A stretch of DNA of 13,835 bases, taken from the NCBI GenBank assembly GCA_030740295.1, contig JASLXP010000853.1:1-13835 (forward strand), given 5' to 3'. Numbering within the stretch: position 1 is the stretch's first letter; the number at the start of each line of letters is the position of its first letter. A program made the position numbers and the translations under genes. The notes below the pieces were generated by a model that was not told the DNA's origin, searched no databases, and worked only from the letters and a program-made list of their open reading frames with translations. This document shows, piece after piece, positions 1-6,706 of the stretch. This DNA is from Planctomycetota bacterium (GTDB lineage Bacteria; Planctomycetota; PUPC01; JACPCR01).

Positions 1-34
1 GACCGCGGATGTTTTGGTTCTGATATCCGCGGTC
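1..34 (-). terminator. Hairpin downstream of the last gene, possible terminator
   Basis: A perfect 10-bp inverted repeat (GACCGCGGAT at 1-10 and ATCCGCGGTC at 25-34) encloses a 14-base loop. It lies 45 bp beyond the stop codon of the LamG/GH123-like gene, where an operon terminator is expected. The bases that would show a T-tract after the stem on the minus strand lie outside the window, and the stem could also continue past the edge. It may therefore be a rho-independent terminator, a simple mRNA-stabilising hairpin, or part of a longer inverted repeat. The 35-79 stretch between it and the gene shows nothing else. Confidence 0.4.
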
Positions 35-79
35 CTTTCTGGGGTTGCGACCGAAACGCCGCCTTAAGTACTCGGTGCC

Positions 80-3000
80 CTAATCCTGTTCCGGCCCCCA
101 GCGAAGCTGGATCGCTCGGAAATTATGGGCCGCAACGTTGAGCGTAAGGACGTTGCCTTTCACATCTACGGTGAAAAACTTGTCGCGTTTGACCGGCATA
201 TCAGATTCATCGGGTTCCGGTAGATGAAGTTCCACACCTTCGGGTTGCTCGAGCATCGTCTCTACATCAGCCTGTAGGTCCGCCCTGCTGCCGCCCGCGT
301 CGGCCGGCACCTCAGGGAACCCGCCTTTCGCTCTGATCTCTGAGAGCAGGGCCGCGGATTTCGAGCGCGGCAGATCGGCCACGTGTAGCTTTTCCAGGTC
401 CGCTCCAGGAGGAGGCAGCCAGTCATCAATGTCCTCCGCGGTAAGGCCCGCTTGGTGTTCGGGCGGCACACCGAGCTCGTCCAGGCGCAGTGTGATCTTG
501 GCGCCAACAGATCGTCTGAGGAAGTTCACGACCACGATCATGCAGCGGTTGCCTCTTTTGAAGAGCGTGGCTCGCAGCGGCTGGCTGGCGAGTGAGCGGT
601 GGAAGTGATCGGTGAGTCGGGTCCACCACTTTGCCACCGGGAGGTCCCGGTCAGTGACGGGCTCGGCGAAAACTGGTTCGACCCTGACAACGTGGCTGTT
701 GCGCCAGAAAGGAAAGACTTCAGTTTCCATTCCGTAGTAGGGCTGCTCGAATCTGCCTGGCGGATGGGAGCTGTCGAAAAGCAGAGCGACCGCTTTCCAT
801 GACCGCTTCGCCACGTATTTCCAGAGCTCCGGAGCGGTCGCCTCCCAATTATCGGGAACCTGAAGGCCAAAATTGACAGTGATGAGCCCGGTTCTCTCTG
901 CGTTTCGGATCGTCATGAGATAGTCGAGAGGCCAGGCATCGATGTAGGTCTTGTTTGCGCCGTGACCTCGGGCGCCGTGTTCACCATCGTAGATGGCCGA
1001 GGCGAAGGCGTGTTCGGGCAAGAGAAGCGTGTCCGTCATGTGGGTCGTGATGATTGGCCTCTTCCCGTGCGCCTGGAAAAGGGCATAAAACCTCTTCAGG
1101 AACTCCCGGTAATAGAAGTGGGAAGCGCCGAGCTGTTTACGCCCGTCCGGGAGAATGTAGGAGGTCCCCAGGGGCTCGAGATTCCAGTCCCCGCCGGGGA
1201 ATATGTCGTCTATGTAGACTCCGTCGACGCCGTGGCTTATCCACTTGTCCATGTACCAGACAAGATGATCCACGCGCGTTTTGGAGTAAGACCGCCATCG
1301 CCATTCCCACCGGAAGTAAGGCACCATGGCCGGGTGAACGGGGCACTTGTTCGCGTCGTGGTAGAGGATCAGGCTGGTGCCCTTCGGGTATTTCCCGTGA
1401 GGGGTCTCGCTGTTCCAGAGGCTTCGCTGGACGCTGGTTGCCAGACGGGCGAATTCCCAATCGTCGCCGCGGGGCCAGTAGTCAAATGCCTTTGGCACCG
1501 GCGTAACCTTCCAGGGCGCGAATGCGTGGCAACTGGTGAGGCGCCATGATATCGGCCCTACTTTCCTGGGATTACCGCGGTTCCAAAGCCGGTGGTCTTC
1601 CGGCAACGGCTTCGGTGGCGTCGCCAGGATTCCGTAGATGATCCGCCGGGGCTCATCCAAGGTGAAACGTCTGCTGATGAAGTGCAAGCCGAGCGTGACC
1701 ACTCCATCCTTGCGAATGATGGTTGCCGCCGGCTGATCGTCGTCAGGCACCCATCCTTTGTCGGTGTCAGCGAACCACACGAGACCCCGGACAACTCCGC
1801 CCAGCCAGAGCATGGAAGCAAAATTCCCTTTTGCTCCGGTGGAGACCGGCATCACCTTCTTCCAGGTCTTGCTGTCCCAGATGAGGCCGTCGCCTGGGGG
1901 CAGGAATCCCGCGGTGACGTAGTCTCGGAACCGACCCTCCGTGGGCAAAACGTGGAAAAGCCGGCCATATTCAGCCTTGAGAGGGATCTGCAGGGACAGG
2001 CGGTCAACGACTACTTTGCCCTGGGTGGGTTTCATTTCGATGTCGTACCTGGCCGTACCATCGTACTCAAAGGAGACGGATGATCGCATGGCAATGCCGG
2101 ACGCGTGTGCGGAGGCCTGCCAGTTCGTCTCAACAGGCTTTCGATGGCCAAATTTCGCGGGTTCTTTGCCTTCGAATACACTGAGCTGGTCGCCAACCTG
2201 CACCTCCCATCGTATGGGCGACGCCAGTATCTCTTTGTCTCTGACTTTGATGGAGGAAAAGTTTCCGTCGCTGCCGACCGCGTGTTCACGTTGCACCGCA
2301 GTGACAGACCGGCCGTTCACTTTGACGGGCTTGAAGGGCGGGGGCGGAGTGTCCGGCAGCCCGAGTGTGTTGTTGAGCCAGGGCAGCGGCATTCGGTGAA
2401 AGGTAGATTCGAAATCTGCGATCTTCTCACCGGCGGCGTTGAGCAGAACGCCTTTTACCGGGTGGTTGCCCTCAGGCAAGAGCCCGACATCCAACACCAC
2501 GCCGCCTTTCCCCTCCTCAAAAACCGGAATCGTTGCCGTCCGTTTCTCCCCGGTGTGAGGGAGGCGGAATTCGATCTCAGCACTGGCAGCACTTTTCGGA
2601 TCATTCAAAACGACAGCGACGATTATTTTTCCAATGGCCAGCCGATAACCGAAGAAGACTTTTACGGGGCCTCGAGTGACGGTGCCGCTGACCCATCCCG
2701 TTAACCATCCGCCAGAGAATCTGGAGATGAGGGGCATGACCGTGGTGTCGACCTTGATTTTGCCCAGCGAGTCGACGCGATGAGAGGCGGTAGCCTCGTC
2801 GAGACTCTGAGGCGGAACTTCGGTGAAGGAGGCGCGGGCATTCTGTCGCTCGATCCCCTCGAATGCGCAAGTGTAGAGCCGCAGCTCATCGAAAGAGGTT
2901 TCGAATCCGTTGCCGAGAGTGAAGTAGGCGGCCTGGTGAGTCTGCCAGGTTTCATCAGAGGCGAACTTGGCGGAGGCGCCGTGCCCGGCATCCAGAAGGC

Positions 3001-4459
3001 CCCCGTTCAGGTGGGGAAATCGCCTGCTCCTGATGAGCTGAACGTGGACCCACTTGTGAGGCACGATTGGGAGCTTTGGCCTGGCAAAGTACTTCTCAAA
3101 CTCCGGTGCGACCGGGCGACTTCCCCGGTCACGCCGGATGGAAAGAGTGATCAGCGGGGCCGCTTCGCCTTCCCGACCGCGGGGCAGCCCCCACAGCGTT
3201 ATCAGATGGGCGTAGCGATTTCGATAGCTCCATCCTGCGTTCTTTACAGGGGGAGTCGCCAGATTATCCCAGTTGCCGGGCTTGAACCAGAACTCGACAG
3301 TACCGTCCAGCAGAACCAGCGGCCGGGACAGCTCAACGCGCGCGGGCCCGCCGCGAACGACCAGGGCCTTTCCCCGGACCCCGTCGACGATCGCGATGGG
3401 CGGTGACATCGCCAGTTGTTTTTCTCCCTCAATCATCTCCTCGACAAAGTCCGGTTCGTCATCGCCTTTGGATTCCGTCTCCCCTGGCTGCAGCTTGCCC
3501 GCTGAAGCCACCTGAACCACCAGTGGAGCCGTGGGCAGGAGCTGTGGCTTCTGTGCAGGGGTGACGCGGCGAAGCGCCCACGGCCCGTCGAAGGTCTCCG
3601 CGTACACTTGCGCAGAGGGATCGCGGAAGTGTTCCGTCGAGCGGACCAACGGCTCTGTCTTTTGCGGACGGAGGAATCTCTGCCGGATGATCCTGTAGAA
3701 TCCGGCCGCGCCGCGCGTGATTCGGAACTCGTCCAGCCAACCATCAAAAGGGGCGTCCCGCCTCAGGCTGTTGCCCACGCTGAAAGGGTTCAGCTCAGCC
3801 GGGACAGCCCGGTATCTCGGCATCTTCGCCAGGATCACCGTGAAGCCATTGACCAACACTTCCATGCAGTGTTTATCGACGTAGATACCGTTCGGCTGAA
3901 TGAAGCTCCTTGGGCGGACGGCCACATGCGACCACTGACCGAGAGGTATCGGTTGCTTTGAGGCGGTCGCGGCGATCCCGGTACCACTGACGCGCAGGAG
4001 GCCCTCCCGGGTCAGAACGAGCCGCACTCCCAGGCCCTTTGGCACATCCAACAGGATGGCCTCTTTCCCAGTTGGGAACGACTTCGGCTTACACCAGAAA
4101 TCCACCATCACCACCGCTTCCGCCTCGCCAGGGCTGGCAAGGTGATGCAGAGACACCTTTTCCGAGAGCCGGACCGAGCCGCCGCGAAGATAGAGCCCCC
4201 TGCCGAAACGGCCCTCGACTGCCCCCTCGGCCTCGCCGACAGCTTCGCCGTGATTGCCGCCAATCGTGGAATCTGTGGCCTTGCCGTCCTCGAAACGCCA
4301 GAGCAGGAGCGTCGTCCCGTTGGGCGTCGGCTCCTTCAGGGGGTCGATGCGATAGGGGATGTCGTGTTCTTTGGCCAGCCCCGTCCCGGCGAAGGCGAAT
4401 ATCAGACAGGCCATCGCCACAGGATGTCGATCATGGTCTGCTCTCATTTGAGGAACCAT
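80..4459 (-). CDS. Secreted double-LamG, GH123-like (DUF6067-type) protein
   Basis: This is a 1459-residue protein, probably exported. The N-terminus has a hydrophobic core at about residues 14-28 ending near GLAKE. ATG at 4459 gives MVPQM; ATG at 4447 (residue 5) is an equally possible start, and neither has a strong Shine-Dalgarno. Two concanavalin A/LamG-like regions are visible: residues 45-255, with GRFGRGLYLRGG and the closing FDGWLDEFRITRG, and about 285-540, with VRGKALVVRG, GTVEFWFKPGNW and SFDELRLYT. A beta-rich segment follows (560-690). The C-terminal half (about 700-1270) resembles the GH123_N/DUF6067 module plus a TIM-barrel-like part: GDGLIWDS (857), GLVWFADTDKGW (892-903) and DGVYIDDIFP (1079-1088). 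The region 750-955 matches the paralogue at 6707-10720 motif by motif. Known GH123 enzymes are beta-N-acetylgalactosaminidases using an Asp-Glu pair; here the equivalent pair is Asp1084-Asp1085, so catalysis is uncertain. The ATG overlaps the stop of the upstream YwqK-like gene (TGATG), which suggests translational coupling. The substrate is unknown. Confidence 0.88.
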   Translation of the reverse strand: MVPQMRADHDRHPVAMACLIFAFAGTGLAKEHDIPYRIDPLKEPTPNGTTLLLWRFEDGKATDSTIGGNHGEAVGEAEGAVEGRFGRGLYLRGGSVRLSEKVSLHHLASPGEAEAVVMVDFWCKPKSFPTGKEAILLDVPKGLGVRLVLTREGLLRVSGTGIAATASKQPIPLGQWSHVAVRPRSFIQPNGIYVDKHCMEVLVNGFTVILAKMPRYRAVPAELNPFSVGNSLRRDAPFDGWLDEFRITRGAAGFYRIIRQRFLRPQKTEPLVRSTEHFRDPSAQVYAETFDGPWALRRVTPAQKPQLLPTAPLVVQVASAGKLQPGETESKGDDEPDFVEEMIEGEKQLAMSPPIAIVDGVRGKALVVRGGPARVELSRPLVLLDGTVEFWFKPGNWDNLATPPVKNAGWSYRNRYAHLITLWGLPRGREGEAAPLITLSIRRDRGSRPVAPEFEKYFARPKLPIVPHKWVHVQLIRSRRFPHLNGGLLDAGHGASAKFASDETWQTHQAAYFTLGNGFETSFDELRLYTCAFEGIERQNARASFTEVPPQSLDEATASHRVDSLGKIKVDTTVMPLISRFSGGWLTGWVSGTVTRGPVKVFFGYRLAIGKIIVAVVLNDPKSAASAEIEFRLPHTGEKRTATIPVFEEGKGGVVLDVGLLPEGNHPVKGVLLNAAGEKIADFESTFHRMPLPWLNNTLGLPDTPPPPFKPVKVNGRSVTAVQREHAVGSDGNFSSIKVRDKEILASPIRWEVQVGDQLSVFEGKEPAKFGHRKPVETNWQASAHASGIAMRSSVSFEYDGTARYDIEMKPTQGKVVVDRLSLQIPLKAEYGRLFHVLPTEGRFRDYVTAGFLPPGDGLIWDSKTWKKVMPVSTGAKGNFASMLWLGGVVRGLVWFADTDKGWVPDDDQPAATIIRKDGVVTLGLHFISRRFTLDEPRRIIYGILATPPKPLPEDHRLWNRGNPRKVGPISWRLTSCHAFAPWKVTPVPKAFDYWPRGDDWEFARLATSVQRSLWNSETPHGKYPKGTSLILYHDANKCPVHPAMVPYFRWEWRWRSYSKTRVDHLVWYMDKWISHGVDGVYIDDIFPGGDWNLEPLGTSYILPDGRKQLGASHFYYREFLKRFYALFQAHGKRPIITTHMTDTLLLPEHAFASAIYDGEHGARGHGANKTYIDAWPLDYLMTIRNAERTGLITVNFGLQVPDNWEATAPELWKYVAKRSWKAVALLFDSSHPPGRFEQPYYGMETEVFPFWRNSHVVRVEPVFAEPVTDRDLPVAKWWTRLTDHFHRSLASQPLRATLFKRGNRCMIVVVNFLRRSVGAKITLRLDELGVPPEHQAGLTAEDIDDWLPPPGADLEKLHVADLPRSKSAALLSEIRAKGGFPEVPADAGGSRADLQADVETMLEQPEGVELHLPEPDESDMPVKRDKFFTVDVKGNVLTLNVAAHNFRAIQLRWGPEQD

Positions 4460-5298
4460 CAGTTGGTTTGCGCCTTGAGGAGCTCTTCCCTGGTAACGAT
4501 CTCATCGTCGCGCCAGTAGCGAGTGCGGATGAGCTGGCCCTTCTCGTCGTAGGCTTTTTCGATTCCGTGGAAGCGGTCGTTCGTTGCGGGCAGTTCGCGC
4601 TTAAGTGAACCGTCTTCGTAGTAATCGTAGACCACACCTTGCACTTTGCCTTGATGGAAGGGGATCACTTTCTTCTGCTGCCCGGTGGCCGAGTAATACT
4701 CGATAACTTTGCCGTGGACTTTGTCGTCGCGATAGGGCGTGACTTTGACCAGGCGGCCTGGCAGGTCGTAGGTTTTTGCCACACCTTGTCGGCGGCCATC
4801 TTTGTAATGGACCTCCATGTAGAGTTTGCCGTTGGAGAGATGATAGACCTTTTGAACGCCGTGGATTCCGCCTTTCTGCCATGGCGTCTCTCTCAACAGG
4901 CGGCGTGTCCGGCCGTGGCTGCCATAGCTCCTTTCCATCCCATGCTTGATGCCGTGCTGGTAGGGAACGATTCGCTGTTCTGCCCCAAACCGGCGCTCCT
5001 CGCCGTCGGGCTTGCCCTCCGCATCCACGGGGGTCAGTGCGACGAGCCGTGGAATCTGTTTCCCTTCGTCGTCGGACCAATGGTATTGGATATTGGGCTT
5101 GATCTTGTGGTCCTTCGGCAGTTTCTCGAGCATGTCGCGCACCGCCGGGCGCTTGCGGAGGAAGACCAGTTCCTCCTGGTTTTCCGTGCAAATCCGGTGG
5201 TCCGTGATGCCTTCCTTCTCGGCTCTGGTCTCCGCCCTCGCGGTGAATGGTACCAGGCCGACTGCAATGACGATCAGCAGACTGCGAAGTGAGGACAT
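4459..5298 (-). CDS. Secreted MORN/YwqK-like repeat protein
   Basis: This 279-residue protein has a Sec-type signal peptide (MSSLRSLLIVIAVGLVPFTARA, cleavage about residue 22). I chose ATG at 5298 because AAGGA lies about 10 bases upstream and the signal peptide begins there; the upstream in-frame ATGs at 5349/5346 would add a 17-residue charged leader. Residues 116-268 consist of about six repeats of 23-26 residues of the MORN_2/YwqK kind, with the core HG-x-x-x-x-Y-x-x-x-G-x-L (for example IHGVQKVYHLSNGKLYMEVHY, 145-165; HGIEKAYDEKGQLIRTRYW, 244-262). Automated pipelines often call such proteins 'toxin-antitoxin system YwqK family antitoxin', but there is no toxin candidate here. The export signal and the glycosidase-like neighbours point to an extracytoplasmic structural or binding role. 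The N-terminal 90 residues between signal and repeats match nothing I recognise. The stop overlaps the next gene's ATG by one base. Confidence 0.85.
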   Translation of the reverse strand: MSSLRSLLIVIAVGLVPFTARAETRAEKEGITDHRICTENQEELVFLRKRPAVRDMLEKLPKDHKIKPNIQYHWSDDEGKQIPRLVALTPVDAEGKPDGEERRFGAEQRIVPYQHGIKHGMERSYGSHGRTRRLLRETPWQKGGIHGVQKVYHLSNGKLYMEVHYKDGRRQGVAKTYDLPGRLVKVTPYRDDKVHGKVIEYYSATGQQKKVIPFHQGKVQGVVYDYYEDGSLKRELPATNDRFHGIEKAYDEKGQLIRTRYWRDDEIVTREELLKAQTN

Positions 5299-5370
5299 GT
5301 TTGAAGTTTCCTTTTCAGAGACGGAGACGCGATGCCCGGTTGGCATCATGCGTACGAAGAGCGATCAACG

Positions 5371-6654
5371 TTACTTCCTCAGGATATGCACGCCGTCAAG
5401 GACGCCGCCTACCCAGATGTCACCACTTTTGGTTTCTAGCAGGCAGCGCATGGGAAGGGGGCCTGGGAGGGCCTGCCGCCACACCTTGCCGTCCCAATAA
5501 CGGAGGCCGCCCCGTGCCTGGTTGCTGATCCATACGCGGCCATTGGAAGTAGGCTCAACCAGGTTAATTCCCCGTTCCTCCTTCAGATCGTTTACCCAGT
5601 TCTTTCCGTCCTGGCGCCACAGGCCGTGTGCGCTGGTGGCGACCCAGATGTCTCCGCGGCTGTCAACATCGATATCCAGAATCGCTGACTTCTCACGGGG
5701 CAGATGGCGGGTCCACTGCGCTTTCTCCAACACGTGAAGCCCATACCCCCACGTCCCACACCATATCCGGCCCTGGTCATCTTCCTGAAATGCGGTGACT
5801 TCACGGCCTTCCAGATGGCGCACGGCTTGGTCCGTCGCGTCACTTGAAGGAACCTCGAGAATTCCGTTGCCTTCAATCGAAATCCACAGGCGCCCGTCAG
5901 TGGTACGGAACAGGTCTTTGGCTCTCTCCCCCTCCAGGGCCTTTACCGGTGTCCATTCCTTTCCTTTACACTCCGCCACAAAGCTCTTCTGTCCTTTGGC
6001 TTCCTTGACGACAGCCCAGATTTTCTTGTCGTTCACCTGAACGAGCGGGGCGATGGAGTAGCCTTTGAGCGCCGGTTCACTTTGCTTCTTGCCGGCCCTG
6101 AGAACGCCATGCCCCGTGCCCACCCAATGCTGGCCTTCCCCGGCGGGCAGCACGTCCCATACTTGGGATTTCTTCACGATGATGGCGCACTTGCCGTTGC
6201 GGAAGAGCCCGAGCCCGGTCAGCGTACCAATCCAGATGGCGCCGTCCTGGCGCTCCCGAAGGAACTGAATCTCATTGCCAGGCAGGCCTTCCCCAATCGT
6301 CAGATGGTCGGGCGGCTCACTGGTTACTTCAACGGGGCTTGCCAGCAGAAAGGAGAAGGCGGCAACAAGTACCGCCCACAGTAAATGACGTGAAGGATTT
6401 AGCCCCGGAGGGGCGGAAGCATGTAGCCTGGGGCGCAAGCCCCAGGATTCGGAAATTTCGGCAAATCCAGCCCCGGAGGGGCGAAAGCAGACTCCGCAGA
6501 AAGGCCACTTTCGCCCCTCCGGGGCTGGATTCTGCTTTTGCTCTTCATCCCCGGGCTGGCGCCCGGGGCTACATGCTTTCGCCCCTCCGGGGCTACAGAA
6601 ATCTGCCAAGCTATTTCCATTCCGATGTACTAGAACAGTCCTCGTATCTCTCAT
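5371..6654 (-). CDS. Regulator-type (Reg_prop) beta-propeller protein with repeat-invaded N-terminus
   Basis: The 427-residue frame has seven recognisable blades of the two-component-regulator propeller type, each with (G)xIWxGTxxGL: DGAIWIGTLTGLGLF (138-151), QHWVGTGHGVL (175-185), GRLWISIEGNGILEV (254-268), GRIWCGTWGYGLHVL (295-309), GDIWVATSAHGLWR (334-347), GRVWISNQARGGLRYW (372-387) and GDIWVGGVLDGVHIL (411-425). The frame ends with the last blade. No histidine kinase, diguanylate cyclase or DNA-binding domain follows, unlike the full hybrid sensors where this domain was described, so it is probably a stand-alone extracytoplasmic propeller. ATG at 6654 has AAGGA six bases upstream, but the hydrophobic signal core (LLWAVLVAAFSFLLA) does not begin until residue 91. 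Residues 21-85 are translated from the inverted repeats at 6401-6594. The next methionine is at residue 402. Non-ATG starts at TTG 6438 or CTG 6381 would give a normal-looking signal peptide but have no visible ribosome-binding site. The start is therefore unresolved. Confidence 0.78.
   Translation of the reverse strand: MRDTRTVLVHRNGNSLADFCSPGGAKACSPGRQPGDEEQKQNPAPEGRKWPFCGVCFRPSGAGFAEISESWGLRPRLHASAPPGLNPSRHLLWAVLVAAFSFLLASPVEVTSEPPDHLTIGEGLPGNEIQFLRERQDGAIWIGTLTGLGLFRNGKCAIIVKKSQVWDVLPAGEGQHWVGTGHGVLRAGKKQSEPALKGYSIAPLVQVNDKKIWAVVKEAKGQKSFVAECKGKEWTPVKALEGERAKDLFRTTDGRLWISIEGNGILEVPSSDATDQAVRHLEGREVTAFQEDDQGRIWCGTWGYGLHVLEKAQWTRHLPREKSAILDIDVDSRGDIWVATSAHGLWRQDGKNWVNDLKEERGINLVEPTSNGRVWISNQARGGLRYWDGKVWRQALPGPLPMRCLLETKSGDIWVGGVLDGVHILRK
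6401..6487 (+). repeat. REP-like palindromic unit, left copy
   Basis: This 87-bp unit is made of three small palindromes. Outer boxes AGCCCCGGAGGGGCG lie at 6401-6415 and 6469-6483, each a 5-bp GCCCC/GGGGC stem with a GGA loop. Between them is a central 8-bp stem, CCTGGGGC (6427-6434) and GCCCCAGG (6439-6446), with loop GCAA. The unit is the mirror copy of 6508-6594, and both share GCATGTAGCC after the first box and AATCC before the second. When translated, such elements give peptides of the kind APEGRK and ACSPGxxPG, a pattern I recall as common in planctomycete-like genomes. No transposase or RAYT gene is in the window. Confidence 0.85.
6508..6594 (-). repeat. REP-like palindromic unit, right copy (inverted)
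   Basis: This is a second 87-bp unit, identical in length and layout to 6401-6487 but in the opposite orientation, separated from it by 20 bp. Its boxes CGCCCCTCCGGGGCT lie at 6512-6526 and 6580-6594. The central stem is CCCCGGGC (6549-6556) and GCCCGGGG (6561-6568) with loop TGGC on the plus strand. Compared with the left copy, two base pairs of the central stem have changed on both sides, so the pairing is kept. Together the two units form a 194-bp inverted repeat that can fold either locally or into one long stem. Confidence 0.85.
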
Positions 6655-6706
6655 TATTATTCCTTGTGATGACTCTCAAGTATCTTGTCGCGGAGCGCCA
6701 AGACAC

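Noticed and set aside
962..2704. Several plus-strand open frames of 150-200 codons opposite the LamG/GH123-like gene
   Set aside because: They overlap each other and lie fully within conserved motifs of the minus-strand gene. None has a convincing start or domain.
4459..5298. Toxin-antitoxin module suggested by the YwqK family name
   Set aside because: There is no toxin-like neighbour, the protein is exported, and its neighbours are large secreted proteins.
6401..6594. CRISPR array
   Set aside because: There are only two units, in opposite orientation and built of palindromes, with no regular spacers and no cas genes.
6399..6620. Small minus-strand frame through the repeat pair giving an APEGRKHVAPG-like peptide
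   Set aside because: It is a translation of the palindromic repeat in another frame. The repeats are open in several frames, so this is no evidence of a gene.
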